In this document: positions 54,526 through 63,757 of the stretch, one piece after another
Layout of the letters: every line of letters starts with the position of its first letter
Numbering within the stretch: the stretch's first letter is position 1
Origin: Neobacillus cucumis
GTDB lineage: Bacteria; Bacillota; Bacilli; Bacillales; Cytobacillaceae
DNA: 64,000 nucleotides
Direction: 5' to 3'
Assembly (NCBI RefSeq): GCF_002860255.1
Contig: NZ_PGVE01000052.1
Location: 94,424 to 158,423, forward strand
Notes under the pieces: generated by a model
Seen by the model: only the letters and a program-made list of their open reading frames with translations
What the model was told of the DNA's origin: nothing
Databases searched by the model: none
Position numbers and translations under genes: made by a program

Positions 54526-55044
54526 TTAAACAGCCGCTTTAGATTTTTCAGTTCCAGTATTTTTGCTGCCCATTTTCCTTAAGAAAGGAACAACCCAGCG
54601 GTCTAAACCAATTTTACCAGCATTGTAGCCTGCAGTTAAGATGATAAATCCTAAGAAGATGTCTCTTGGGTTGTGAGATACAGTTCCTGCTAAGAAGAAA
54701 GAGAAATTCATGACTAGGCCAAAGAACATGGCAGTTGTTGTTAAGCATCCAAGGATTAAGCCTAAACCAATTAATGTTTCACCCCAAGGAACGATGACGT
54801 TAAATATATCCACGTTTGGTAATGCAAAATGTTTTAAGAAGTCCACGTACCAGCCAAAAACGACTGCACCGTCCGGGCCTTTAACGGGATTTGCGATTGC
54901 CCCTTTTAAGAATCCAGAAGCATCAAAGCCACCGCTGGATAATTTTCCAATCCCAACTGTAATCCAAGAGTAACCAAGATATAAACGTAAAACAGTTAAA
55001 ATAACTGAGGCAGCTTTATTCTCTCTTAAAAATTTGTTAAACAT
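54526..55044 (-). CDS. DoxX-family membrane protein
   Basis: A 172-aa membrane protein with four hydrophobic segments. The start has VILTVLRLYLGYSWITVGIG KL-type sequence, followed by WGETLIGLGLILGCLTTTAM and AGYNAGKIGLDRW. DoxX proteins resemble subunits of a terminal quinol oxidase from archaea and in other bacteria act with SodA and thiol enzymes; the exact role here is unknown. It is a single gene with its own terminator, and the 239 bp upstream contain no other gene. Confidence 0.88.
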   Translation of the reverse strand: MFNKFLRENKAASVILTVLRLYLGYSWITVGIGKLSSGGFDASGFLKGAIANPVKGPDGAVVFGWYVDFLKHFALPNVDIFNVIVPWGETLIGLGLILGCLTTTAMFFGLVMNFSFFLAGTVSHNPRDIFLGFIILTAGYNAGKIGLDRWVVPFLRKMGSKNTGTEKSKAAV

Positions 55045-55270
55045 AAATGATTCCTTCTTTCATTTTTGTTTGTTCTTTATGCTTCTACTATATTCCTTTT
55101 TTACGTTAAAAACATGGCAATAGGGATAAGTTCAAAGTTTGTTCGAAATGTTTTTACAGAATTATGAACAGGTCTTTTAAACTGTGAAAAATTGAATAGT
55201 CGAAAAGGTGGAAAGGTTGGTGTATAAGGGATTGAGGAATGGAACAAACGTTAAATGGATTCTTTAGAAG

Positions 55271-55304
55271 AAAAAAACTCCCACTAGGAAGTAGGAGTGG
55301 GAGT
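55271..55304 (-). terminator. Terminator of the EamA gene
   Basis: ACTCCCACT pairs perfectly with AGTGGGAGT over a 10-nt loop; the T-run on the minus strand comes from AAAAAAA at 55271-55277. It overlaps the last codons of the gene. Confidence 0.85.
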
Positions 55305-56162
55305 CTTGATTTTCATTTCTAGTCTTTCACTTAAAAACGTCGAGCCGAGTATAAGAATGCCGCCAATCATTTGAACGAAGGTCATGCTTTCGCCTAAGAA
55401 TATGGCAGCGATAATAACTGCGGAAATTGGATCAATATAGCTTAGGACCGCAATCGTAGAGCCCTTTAATTCTTGTATGGATGTAAAATATAAAAAATAG
55501 GCAAGACCTGTATGTATAATACCAAGAATCAGGATAAAGATAATGGAGGTCGAATTTAGACCGGCAAATGTAAGTGTACCCTGCCATCCAATATAGGGTA
55601 ACAGTACAATGGCAGCCGCTATTAATTGGACTAACGTCGTTTCAAATCCAGATAAATTTTTAATAAATTTGTTCATTAAAATGACGCTCGCGTATAGTGC
55701 TGCTGCTAACAGCCCATAGAAAATACCTAAGGTGTGATTTTGCCCATCACCTCCAGGATTCACTATTAAAAATAAGCCGACCATAGCGGCAACAATGCAG
55801 CCAACCTTCACGCCCGTTAGTTTTTCTTTCAGTACCCATGGTGCCAGAATCATTACAAAAATAGGTGCAAAATAGTAACTAATAGTAGCATTTGATATGG
55901 TTGTGTATCGATAGGATTCAAATAAAAAAATCCAATTAAGCCCGATTGCTCCTCCAGATAATAAGAGCAGCAATGCGTTTTCTTTTAATGCCTTGAACGA
56001 TGGCTTATGCTTAACAAGAAGACTAGCAACAAGGAGAAACAGGCTCCCGATTACTCCTCGTAGAAATGCAATTTCACTTGAAGACATGTTCATTTTTTTT
56101 ACAAAAACCCCAATACTCCCAAAGATGAGCATGGTCGTGATCAGTCTCATTTTTCCTCTCAT
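55284..56162 (-). CDS. EamA/DMT-family transporter
   Basis: A 292-aa drug/metabolite transporter made of two EamA repeats, ten membrane segments. MRLITTMLIFGSIGVFVKKM and the first-repeat block SYYFAPIFVMILAPWVLKEK, then in the second repeat AVLSYIDPISAVIIAAIFLG ES-type sequence, are diagnostic. It exports metabolites or amino acids across the inner membrane; the substrate is unknown. The ATG at 56162 follows GGGGGG. It is a single gene. Confidence 0.9.
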   Translation of the reverse strand: MRGKMRLITTMLIFGSIGVFVKKMNMSSSEIAFLRGVIGSLFLLVASLLVKHKPSFKALKENALLLLLSGGAIGLNWIFLFESYRYTTISNATISYYFAPIFVMILAPWVLKEKLTGVKVGCIVAAMVGLFLIVNPGGDGQNHTLGIFYGLLAAALYASVILMNKFIKNLSGFETTLVQLIAAAIVLLPYIGWQGTLTFAGLNSTSIIFILILGIIHTGLAYFLYFTSIQELKGSTIAVLSYIDPISAVIIAAIFLGESMTFVQMIGGILILGSTFLSERLEMKIKTPTPTS

Positions 56163-56312
56163 GTCTAACCCCCCTAGTCATATTTTTATCGAATCATAAA
56201 ATACATATTTTCACAACAGTTTTTCGAAGGATTTTTAACAAAATCTAGAGAGCTAGTTTTTGGGCAGAAAGGTGATATGGCAGGGAAAGGATTGTTAAAT
56301 ACTCAAGTTCAA

Positions 56313-56353
56313 AGAAAAAAACAGCAGTAATCCTATGTTGATTGCTGCTGTTT
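56313..56353 (-). terminator. Terminator of the yetF-like gene
   Basis: AAACAGCAGTAATC pairs with GATTGCTGCTGTTT (one mismatch); on the minus strand T-runs follow. It overlaps the last codons. Confidence 0.8.
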
Positions 56354-57031
56354 GTCTTGATAGAAATCAATATACAAGTTTCCTTGTGTCCCTACGACGG
56401 CGTAGGAGATGTCGGGCACTTGGGTGTTTCTTTTCTGCAGTTCTGCTTGGAGCCAGGCTTCATTGTAGGGGGAGTTGGACAGGTTGTCGGATAAAAGCTT
56501 CCCTTCCATAATCAATTCTACTGGAATCCGATGAGATGAAGAGTTTAGATTTAAATCCTTTCTTGTGATACTTTGGTATTCGGCTTTTTTTAAAACGGAT
56601 ATGGAACCATTCACTTCTAAAATCGCCCAATCGACTTCCTCAATGTTAAAGACATCTTTTTCGCGTAAGGCCTGTTTCAGCATATCGATTGTAAAACCAA
56701 TCTTTTGTAACGTTTCTTCCATGATTTTTCCTTCTTTAATAAGGGTAGTAGGTCTTCCCGCAATTTTTTCTCGAAAACGCCGGCTTTTGACAGAGAGGAT
56801 ATTTAAGGTGAAAATAACGGTACCCATAATCACGAAGGAAAGAATAAAGTATAGGAATCCAAGTTTATAATTAAAAGCTAGATTTCCTGCAATCGTACCC
56901 ATGGTAATTGTAGCGATAAATAGATGGTAGGCCTTTTGAAAAATTGTTTGTTTTCCGAGGATATGTAAAAAGAGCCACAATATGATAAAAGCTGTAATGG
57001 TTCGAATGATGATTTCTAAAAAAACGGACAT
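56333..57031 (-). CDS. DUF421/YetF-family membrane protein
   Basis: A 232-aa protein with three N-terminal membrane segments (LEIIIRTITAFIILWLFLHI and the next two) and a cytoplasmic tail. The tail has RPTTLIKEGKIMEETLQKIG and NIEEVDWAILEVNGSISVLK, the YetF signature. In Bacillus, several paralogues are made in spores or during stress; the molecular function is not settled. The ATG at 57031 follows GGGAGA; an upstream GTG at 57034 is adjacent. It is separated from the S66 peptidase gene by 112 bp. Confidence 0.9.
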   Translation of the reverse strand: MSVFLEIIIRTITAFIILWLFLHILGKQTIFQKAYHLFIATITMGTIAGNLAFNYKLGFLYFILSFVIMGTVIFTLNILSVKSRRFREKIAGRPTTLIKEGKIMEETLQKIGFTIDMLKQALREKDVFNIEEVDWAILEVNGSISVLKKAEYQSITRKDLNLNSSSHRIPVELIMEGKLLSDNLSNSPYNEAWLQAELQKRNTQVPDISYAVVGTQGNLYIDFYQDKQQQST

Positions 57032-57143
57032 CACTTTTCTCCCAAGACATGTAGTTGGGGATAGTTTGTTCCTTCGGAATGAGATTTATACTTGTTGAGA
57101 AACGAAGAGTTCCACGGTCAGGTCTTCCCATTTGAGCAGTAAG

Positions 57144-58166
57144 TTATGGACGAAACTCCTGCAGTATCGATCCTTTCCCATTCTCGACCGTCACCTCTGC
57201 ATGTGCCCCGTTAACAAAGGTAATTTGCGGAGGAACATGGCCGCAATCAATATCATAAACAATCGGTATTCCAAGGTCGTCCGCTAGATCCATATATACA
57301 TCCTCAACTGTATAACCTTCAACAGGGGTATTCACAGAGCTGCGGCCAAACATAATACCTGAACAATCATCAAACCAACCGGCTAATCGCATCTGCACTA
57401 AGGAACGCCTTAAATCAGCCGTATTCATTTCACAATTCTCTAAATACCAAATCAAAGGCTCACTGTTAAGATGTTTTTTACGGAATCCTGCAACATCACC
57501 GTAAGGGGTCCCGATTAAATGGCGGATAATATCGATACAACCGCCTAGTAAACGCCCCTGAAGAGAAACCGGCTGTTCGGAAACAGTCTTCCAATTCGTC
57601 GGTTCCGTTAAGTGAAATACACATGGAGAGGGAGCAGCATGGTTCCATTCCTTTTGATATCGTTCGGAAGAATGCTGAAGAACGGAACCTCCTGTTGGAG
57701 TCGACAGAATAGTCTGCCACATAGCGGTTGTTTCGTCTGAGAATTCCCCTCTTAAATCAACCAAATTAGTCCCATGGGCAGTTGCCATTCCTGTCTTTAA
57801 TGTTATTGACAGCAACAACCCACTAATATCCGAGTAGCCTAGAACCCACTTCTTTTTCATATTATCAAAGTCTATATGTTCGAGAGTTTCCAAAAACAAC
57901 TCACCGCCCCATGGGGGGATAATCAAATCAATTTCATTATCCCTCATCATCCTATGAATTTCGGCTGCTCGGATTAATGCAGGGGCTGATTTTGCCTTAG
58001 ATTGTGTCCAAGCCGTATCACCGCTGGTTACCTGGAAGCCTCTTTGCTCCATCCGGCGTAAAGCCGCCTTTAATACTTCATGTAATTCGTTTGGCACACC
58101 AGAGGATGGGGCTGTTACACCAATTAAAACTCCTTCATCCAAACGCAAATGTGGGTAGGTAATCAT
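57144..58166 (-). CDS. S66-family serine peptidase (LD-carboxypeptidase/MccF-like)
   Basis: A 340-aa peptidase. The nucleophile elbow is VLGYSDISGLLLSI (Ser in GYSD), and the catalytic Glu and His lie in LIWYLENCEMN and DIDCGHVPPQITF. S66 enzymes either cut the L,D-bond in murein tetrapeptides during recycling or detoxify microcin C-like peptidyl nucleotides (MccF). The N-terminal LIGVTAPSSGVPNELHEVL and the LEN motif are closer in style to the MccF branch, so self-protection from microcin-type compounds is possible. No signal peptide, so it acts in the cytoplasm. Confidence 0.9.
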   Translation of the reverse strand: MITYPHLRLDEGVLIGVTAPSSGVPNELHEVLKAALRRMEQRGFQVTSGDTAWTQSKAKSAPALIRAAEIHRMMRDNEIDLIIPPWGGELFLETLEHIDFDNMKKKWVLGYSDISGLLLSITLKTGMATAHGTNLVDLRGEFSDETTAMWQTILSTPTGGSVLQHSSERYQKEWNHAAPSPCVFHLTEPTNWKTVSEQPVSLQGRLLGGCIDIIRHLIGTPYGDVAGFRKKHLNSEPLIWYLENCEMNTADLRRSLVQMRLAGWFDDCSGIMFGRSSVNTPVEGYTVEDVYMDLADDLGIPIVYDIDCGHVPPQITFVNGAHAEVTVENGKGSILQEFRP

Positions 58167-58220
58167 GTGTATCTCTCCCCAAGGTTTTTACATGATTTTA
58201 CCAGAAACTTAATGAACCTT

Positions 58221-58790
58221 CTATAACTTATTTAGAACCATTGGGATGAAATCTGCATAATGATCAATATGAAAGTCTGCTGTAATATTTGGATTTTGGA
58301 AGGCCACGGTAGTAATATTTAATCCGCGTGCTGGAATTAAATCTAAATCCCGGTCTCCCACAACCAAATCGATGTGGCGAGACTTAAGAACATATTCATA
58401 GGAAGCCGTATGCGGTTTCCTAGTAAACCCTTGTTCTTCAACAGAAACCACGTCTTGGAAGTACTTTAATAAATCGAATTTTTCAAGCAGCATCAAGGTT
58501 GATTCCTTATCACGATGAGTAACAATAACATTTTGATCGACTGCCGCTAATACCTTTTCAACGTGATCAAAAGGCAGGCTTTTTACAGAGTACATATTAT
58601 ATAATCGCTGATATTCACCACGCAGGTCTTCAGAGATCCCGTAATGCATAAAGGCAGTTTTTGAATCTTTCTTTAGCCAGCTTAATACTTCAGTGCGATC
58701 CAAGTCCCTTTGGCTTAGCCTTATGAATCCCTCCACCAGTGCCGGGTATGTATCAAAAAGAGTACCATCAAAATCCCATAGTAAATTCAT
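58221..58790 (-). CDS. HAD-superfamily hydrolase
   Basis: A 189-aa HAD phosphatase of subfamily IA. Motif I is LLWDFDGTLFDTYPALVEGF, motif II is VIVTHRDKEST, motif III the Lys in TRKPHTASYEYVL, and motif IV VVGDRDLDLIPA. The cap is small. Substrate unknown; related proteins dephosphorylate sugar phosphates or phosphoglycolate. It is transcribed on the minus strand, divergent from the germination operon. Confidence 0.88.
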   Translation of the reverse strand: MNLLWDFDGTLFDTYPALVEGFIRLSQRDLDRTEVLSWLKKDSKTAFMHYGISEDLRGEYQRLYNMYSVKSLPFDHVEKVLAAVDQNVIVTHRDKESTLMLLEKFDLLKYFQDVVSVEEQGFTRKPHTASYEYVLKSRHIDLVVGDRDLDLIPARGLNITTVAFQNPNITADFHIDHYADFIPMVLNKL

Positions 58791-58934
58791 TCTTAAATTC
58801 CTCTTTTCTTAAAAGTTTCCACTTTTCTTATCCTATAGAAAAATCCTGCTATATTCAATCAATCCAAACCTTTCCTTTCATACATAATGACACCTAAAGT
58901 TGGAAAACTATTTAAAAATTGGAGGTGGTTCATG

Positions 58935-60476
58935 ATGAAGAAAACGACTCTAAACTTGCTTCTAAAAATACTCAATCCTGAACCACAGTTTAAAGAAAAA
59001 TCGAATCAAAAGGAAATTGATTTAAAAAGCCAGGATATAAGCAGGAAGTATGAGCACAATTTGGAGGTTTTTAAATCCATATTTAGTTTTCCAACAAATA
59101 CAGATGTTAAGATCCGTGAGTTTACCGTCCGCGCCTTAAACCGCCGAGCCTTTATTATATATTTCAGTACAATGGTGGATATCCAAAATATACAGGAAGG
59201 GATCGTTGAAAAATTACTTAATAGTGAACAGACTGCAAGAGATATACAGGATATAGCCTCGTATCCTATTCAAAAAACAGCGACCAATATTGGAGAAATT
59301 ACAGAGTTTGTTACAGGAGGGATTACTGCCCTTTTTATTGATGGTGACCAGCTTTGTTATTTATTTGAAACCACTAAAACGCGCGGACGGGGAATAGAAA
59401 AATCAGATAATGAGGTAATTGTTAAAGGGGCCAAAGAGTCCTTTAATGAAAAGGTTATTGATAATATCGCTCTTATCCGAAAAAAGATAAAAAATGAAAA
59501 TCTGATTGTGGAATCACAAGTTGTTTCGAAGCGATCAAGAAATGATGTCTTTCTTGTATATCAGAAAGATCTAGCAAACGACGAACTGCGTAGAACGATA
59601 AAGGATAAATTAGCAGCACTTAATACAGATAAGATCCTTGATCTAAGCATTTTAGAACAATATCTAGAAGAACGGCCGAGATCCCTTTTTCCTACACTAT
59701 TGTATACAGAGCGTCCCGACCGTGCGGCCTCTTTTATCGAAGAAGGCCATATTATTTTATTAATGTCTAATTCACCAAGTTGTTTGGTCTTGCCGGCCAC
59801 CTTTTGGGCAATGATCCATTCCCCAGAGGATCATTACCTGCGGGCGCCCTATGGGAATTTCATTCGGATTCTACGGTTAATGGCGATGTTTGTTGCTGTA
59901 TTTTCATCTGCCTTTTATATTGCGATTACCAATTACCATGTAGGAATGATTCCTCCAGATTTATTAATGGCAATCGCTGGGACGAGAGAAAGGGTACCAT
60001 TTCCCTCGATTATTGAAATCTTAATGATGGAAACTGCCTTTGAACTGATTCGTGAGGCGGGATTACGTGTTCCTTCTCCTATCGGACCCACAATCGGAAT
60101 AGTGGGCGCGTTAATTTTAGGTCAAGCAGCTGTTCAAGCAAACGTAATTAGTCCAATTGTTATCATTGTTATAGCCTTAAGCGGACTAAGCTCATTTATT
60201 ATCAGTGATACCAGCCTCAACTTTGCTATTCGAATCAGCCGTTTTTTATTTATTTTTGTGGCGGGGGCAATGGGGATTTATGGGGCAACTTCTTTGTATA
60301 TTTTAGGATTGTTTTATCTGGCTTCATTAGAATCTTTTGGCACTCCTTACTTTGCACCAATGACACCACGACACTTCTCATCTAAGGATTTAATTATCCG
60401 GCATGTTCCGTTTAAAGAAAGGTTTCGCCCTGGTTATTTAAAGCCGAAGGATATGGTGAGACAAAGAAAGGGATAA
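58935..60476 (+). CDS. Spore germinant receptor A subunit (GerA family)
   Basis: A 513-aa GerAA-type subunit. The first 240 residues form a hydrophilic N-terminal domain; then come the typical PTLLYTERPDRAASFIEEGH and ILLMSNSPSCLVLPATFWAM, and five to six membrane segments with GMIPPDLLMAIAGTRERVPF and RVPSPIGPTIGIVGALILGQ. This subunit sits in the inner spore membrane and forms the germinant-gated channel with B and C. The start is one of two ATG codons (58932/58935) after GGAGGTGG. It is followed 5 bp later by the B gene. The germinant is not predictable from sequence. Confidence 0.95.
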   Translation: MKKTTLNLLLKILNPEPQFKEKSNQKEIDLKSQDISRKYEHNLEVFKSIFSFPTNTDVKIREFTVRALNRRAFIIYFSTMVDIQNIQEGIVEKLLNSEQTARDIQDIASYPIQKTATNIGEITEFVTGGITALFIDGDQLCYLFETTKTRGRGIEKSDNEVIVKGAKESFNEKVIDNIALIRKKIKNENLIVESQVVSKRSRNDVFLVYQKDLANDELRRTIKDKLAALNTDKILDLSILEQYLEERPRSLFPTLLYTERPDRAASFIEEGHIILLMSNSPSCLVLPATFWAMIHSPEDHYLRAPYGNFIRILRLMAMFVAVFSSAFYIAITNYHVGMIPPDLLMAIAGTRERVPFPSIIEILMMETAFELIREAGLRVPSPIGPTIGIVGALILGQAAVQANVISPIVIIVIALSGLSSFIISDTSLNFAIRISRFLFIFVAGAMGIYGATSLYILGLFYLASLESFGTPYFAPMTPRHFSSKDLIIRHVPFKERFRPGYLKPKDMVRQRKG

Positions 60477-60481
60477 AATTT

Positions 60482-61588
60482 ATGGAGCAGCAACCTAGAA
60501 AACTTAGTATTCGCGAATATGTATCCATTGCTCTCTTAATGGTTATGGCAAAGGGAACAGAGGATACCCCGGCAATGTTTTATAAACAAGTACAAAATGC
60601 TTCATGGATGATTCCAATTGTTTCGGCAGGTATCTTATTTTTTCCGTACCTTTTATTGTTAAAAACACTTTCGTTGTATCAAAGTAAGGATTTATTTTCT
60701 GTTATTCGTATCCTATTTGGAAAATATATTGGTTTTTTCATTTGTCTTCTTATTTTTCTAATTAGCTCTATAGGCATTTCGTTCGATTCAAGAGTCTATA
60801 CGAATATAATTCGTACGTTTTACTTCCCAACTACACCAGCCCTAGTGATCTATGCCTTATTAATGACCATCTGTGCTTATGGTGCTAAAAAAGGAATTCA
60901 GCAGATTGGTTCTGTTTCTTATTTAGTTGTTTTCTATGCGGTCATCTTATTGTACATTGCCTTATTATTAAGTAACAGGGATAGTACCCTTAGATCCATG
61001 TTTCCGATTTTAGGACCAGGTCCATTAAAAATAGCAAAAGGAAGTGTAATGGGACTGTCTCTTTTCGTTGATTTTTTTCTGTTTACAACGATTATCCCTC
61101 ACGTGAGGTCTGGAAAAGATTTTCTAAATGGTACATGGATTACTTTTGTATATATCACCATTCAACTTAGTTTGATCCTGGTGGTTTATATCTGTATGTT
61201 TGATAACTCTTTAGGTAACATTGGTTACCCTTTCCATACACTTATTCGTTACATCTCTCTCGGCAGCTACCTTCCAAATGTAGAAATAATTTTTTTTGTC
61301 ATCTGGCTGATGTTAGCATTTATACGTTTTACCATGTTTTTGTATTTTAATGGGCTTATGTTTGGCCACATTTTCAAAATTAAAGATTTTGAATACTTAT
61401 TTCCAGCTTTAGCTGCCATATATGTATTAATTGGTAGTATACCGGAATCCGCAGGGGTGGTCTCTCATATTAAAACGGTGGTATATAATTCAGTTGGACC
61501 TGTGATAATAACCATTTCACTCATGCTTTGGTTAGTCGCACTGTTAAAAGGGGAATTTAAACATGCAAAAAATAGAAATAGTATGTAA
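60482..61588 (+). CDS. Spore germinant receptor B subunit (GerB, APC-like permease)
   Basis: A 368-aa membrane protein with about ten segments, spore permease family (Spore_permease). KLSIREYVSIALLMVMAKGT, SWMIPIVSAGILFFPYLLLL and the end with ESAGVVSHIKTVVYNSVGPV are family marks. B subunits bind the germinant in known receptors. It follows the A gene by 5 bp and overlaps the C gene by 26 bp, so the three are translated together. The ATG at 60482 has a weak site (AAAGGGATAA within the A stop region). Confidence 0.94.
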   Translation: MEQQPRKLSIREYVSIALLMVMAKGTEDTPAMFYKQVQNASWMIPIVSAGILFFPYLLLLKTLSLYQSKDLFSVIRILFGKYIGFFICLLIFLISSIGISFDSRVYTNIIRTFYFPTTPALVIYALLMTICAYGAKKGIQQIGSVSYLVVFYAVILLYIALLLSNRDSTLRSMFPILGPGPLKIAKGSVMGLSLFVDFFLFTTIIPHVRSGKDFLNGTWITFVYITIQLSLILVVYICMFDNSLGNIGYPFHTLIRYISLGSYLPNVEIIFFVIWLMLAFIRFTMFLYFNGLMFGHIFKIKDFEYLFPALAAIYVLIGSIPESAGVVSHIKTVVYNSVGPVIITISLMLWLVALLKGEFKHAKNRNSM

Positions 61589-62810
61589 AAGTCTGTTATT
61601 TCTAGTTATGGTTTCCCTTTTAACGGGCTGTTGGGATCGTGAGGAACTGGAAGATCGGTCCTATGTTATTGGACTGGGAATTGATAAGTCCCAAATTAAA
61701 GGGAAAATTAAAGTAACCATGCTCCTTGCTAATCCAGAAGTTGGAAGCATGCAGGGAGGCGGAGGTTCAAATGAAAAGCCCCGAGAAGTCATTTCATTTG
61801 ATGTCAATGATATTATTGCTGCCAAGGGGACAGCTAATGCCATTATCTCTCGAGATATTAGTTACGAATTTCTAAAAATTATTATTGTCTCTGAAGCATA
61901 TGCAAAAGAAAAAAGGTTTGTCAGTATGATATATGATACTCAAAAAGATAAAGAAATCCGTATGAATACTTATTTAGCAGTTTCTAAGGAAAAACCAAGC
62001 GACTTTTTTGTGGAAAATAAACCAAAAATGGAAACTAGACCCCATAAGTACTTTCAGTATATGGTCGACCATGGAATTGAAAATGGCTTGATTCCGGATT
62101 CTACATTATTCCGTTATTTTAAAACTCTAGAGCGAGGGGCAGATCTTTATTTAGCGATGTATACCACTGCTAAAAAGGTTAAGAACCCCAAGATTAGAAG
62201 TGAGGACGAATACACTGCAGGCGAAGTGAATGCAAGCGGAGAATTGGATAATACACAATTTATTGGATCGGCAGTTTTTAAAAATGGTGTAATGATTGAT
62301 AAACTTACTGGCCAGGAAACCCGAATTGTTAATATCCTTGACGATACAACTAATATCAAAGATATATTGATTGATATCCCTAATCCTTTCTTAGACAAAA
62401 AAAGGAAATTTGCCGTAAGAATTATGAAAAGGGAGAATAATAAGGTAAAGATGAGCTTAAAAGGAAGCAAGCCCCAAATAACTATTACCATTCCCTTAAA
62501 AGTAGAAATTATGACTAACCCATCCATGGTTAGCTATTCTTCAGAAAAAAACAGGCAAATTTTAAAAAGAAGATTTGTTAGTTATTTCAAAGAAATGAAT
62601 GAAAAATTATTTAGAAAATCTCAAACGGAATTAAAGGGTGTACCATATCCTTTATCGCTTTATGCCCGCCCCTATTTTCTAACAAATCAGCAATATGAAA
62701 AATTCAATTGGGGGAAATCGTTTTTAAAAGCAGATATCATTGTCAAACCGGATGTGGAGATTATTGATTATGGAAAGCAAGCAAGAAAACCTGTAAAGGT
62801 GGGGGAATAG
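61563..62810 (+). CDS. Spore germinant receptor C subunit lipoprotein (GerC)
   Basis: A 415-aa Ger(x)C lipoprotein. The signal peptide ends in the lipobox LLTGC (Cys23 by my count), followed by WDREELEDRSYVIGLGIDKS, the most conserved GerC stretch; further on are REVISFDVNDIIAAKGTANA and ISYEFLKIIIVSEAYAKE. C subunits are anchored at the outer face of the inner spore membrane and are needed for receptor assembly. The start overlaps the B gene by 26 bp. The C-terminus is Lys-rich and ends one base before the start of a 50-aa membrane protein gene. Confidence 0.95.
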   Translation: MQKIEIVCKSLLFLVMVSLLTGCWDREELEDRSYVIGLGIDKSQIKGKIKVTMLLANPEVGSMQGGGGSNEKPREVISFDVNDIIAAKGTANAIISRDISYEFLKIIIVSEAYAKEKRFVSMIYDTQKDKEIRMNTYLAVSKEKPSDFFVENKPKMETRPHKYFQYMVDHGIENGLIPDSTLFRYFKTLERGADLYLAMYTTAKKVKNPKIRSEDEYTAGEVNASGELDNTQFIGSAVFKNGVMIDKLTGQETRIVNILDDTTNIKDILIDIPNPFLDKKRKFAVRIMKRENNKVKMSLKGSKPQITITIPLKVEIMTNPSMVSYSSEKNRQILKRRFVSYFKEMNEKLFRKSQTELKGVPYPLSLYARPYFLTNQQYEKFNWGKSFLKADIIVKPDVEIIDYGKQARKPVKVGE

Positions 62811-62811
62811 T

Positions 62812-62964
62812 ATGTTATGGACATTCATTGTTCTCTTTGTCATTACCGCTTATACCTTTGGTTTTGGCGTTACCTTATGGAAGGACAAGCAGAAATTTGG
62901 TGCCATGGCTGTTTTTTTTCTTTGTTTAACTATTATTATCCTGCCGTTTTTTACTATCATATAA
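62812..62964 (+). CDS. Small two-helix membrane protein, GerD-subunit-like
   Basis: A 50-aa protein with two hydrophobic helices (MLWTFIVLFVITAYTFGFGV and AMAVFFLCLTIIILPFF) joined by the short charged loop WKDKQKFG. Its ATG begins one base after the gerC stop (TAGTATG), with GGTGGGGG upstream, and a terminator follows after 22 bp, so it is the fourth gene of the receptor operon. Some receptor operons encode such a two-helix fourth (D) subunit that tunes germination. The assignment is by position and shape. The longer frame starting at 62817 is in another register and has no such signs. Confidence 0.7.
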   Translation: MLWTFIVLFVITAYTFGFGVTLWKDKQKFGAMAVFFLCLTIIILPFFTII

Positions 62965-62986
62965 AAAACGACCCTATAACTAGAGT

Positions 62987-63020
62987 GAACCTAGCTTTTT
63001 GGCTGGGTTCAATTTTTTTT
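62987..63020 (+). terminator. Terminator of the ger operon
   Basis: GAACCTAGC pairs with GCTGGGTTC (one mismatch) and is followed by AATTTTTTTT. Confidence 0.88.
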
Positions 63021-63082
63021 GTTCAGAACTTTAAGTTTTTAGTAAAATAATTATTAATCGACTTAGGAGGAGAATACATAAT

Positions 63083-63694
63083 ATGGATTTTAAAAAAATG
63101 AATAAAAAATTATTATGGATATCTCTTGGAATTTCACAGGTGCTATATGTGTGTTTACTGCCTGTTTGGTTCAGGCTTTTATCTTATCTTCACCCGGCTG
63201 TTCTTGGTGTAATTTGGATGTGCCTGACAATCTTTGTTCTGTTTGTCGTTTATTATGCGGGCAAAGGGATCATTCAAATTTCTAAAATTCTTTTAAAAAT
63301 AACAATAACGGTATATACCGTGGGTTTACTGATATTATTATTTTTCCGTCCTGCCTCTCAGGACTATAGTCAAATTAATTACATACCTTTTAAAACAATA
63401 GGAGGTTTTCTTTTAGACGAAGGAAATTTTCTTGTTGCTTTTTATAATCTAACTGCGAATATCCTTCTATTCGTACCTTTTGGTGTAGTGGCTCTAATGT
63501 TCTTTCGGGGCCTCTCTAGGTGGAATTTAATTTTAATTTCAGCAGCCTGCATCACTCTCATTGAAATTTTACAGCATTTCACCAAACGCGGAAGTATGGA
63601 TATTGATGATTTAATCTTAAATGTACTTGGTGTCTGGATTGGCTATCTCATATCTCCTGTTATTCAAAATGTTGTTAAACTGCGAGTTCGTTAG
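63083..63694 (+). CDS. VanZ-family membrane protein
   Basis: A 203-aa protein with five or so membrane segments. The VanZ domain shows NLTANILLFVPFGVVALMFF, ISAACITLIEILQHFTKRGS and MDIDDLILNVLGVWIGYLIS, with the conserved N..LF.PFG and DIDD motifs. VanZ-like proteins give low-level teicoplanin or lipoglycopeptide resistance in some hosts; most chromosomal copies are uncharacterised. It has a clear AGGAGGAG site and is a single gene behind the ger terminator. Confidence 0.9.
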   Translation: MDFKKMNKKLLWISLGISQVLYVCLLPVWFRLLSYLHPAVLGVIWMCLTIFVLFVVYYAGKGIIQISKILLKITITVYTVGLLILLFFRPASQDYSQINYIPFKTIGGFLLDEGNFLVAFYNLTANILLFVPFGVVALMFFRGLSRWNLILISAACITLIEILQHFTKRGSMDIDDLILNVLGVWIGYLISPVIQNVVKLRVR

Positions 63695-63757
63695 GAAACT
63701 TGAAGGCTTAAAAGAGCAAATTTTAAGGGGGAAATGAAAGTAGAAGGTTTAAGAAGT

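Noticed and set aside
58800..58931. SigG promoter of the ger operon
   Set aside because: CATACATAA near 58879 resembles a -10 box, but I could not find a -35 box at the right distance.
62817..63050. Plus-strand 77-aa frame beginning MDIHCSLCHYRLYLWF
   Set aside because: It is the wrong register over the 50-aa membrane protein at 62812 and runs through the ger terminator.
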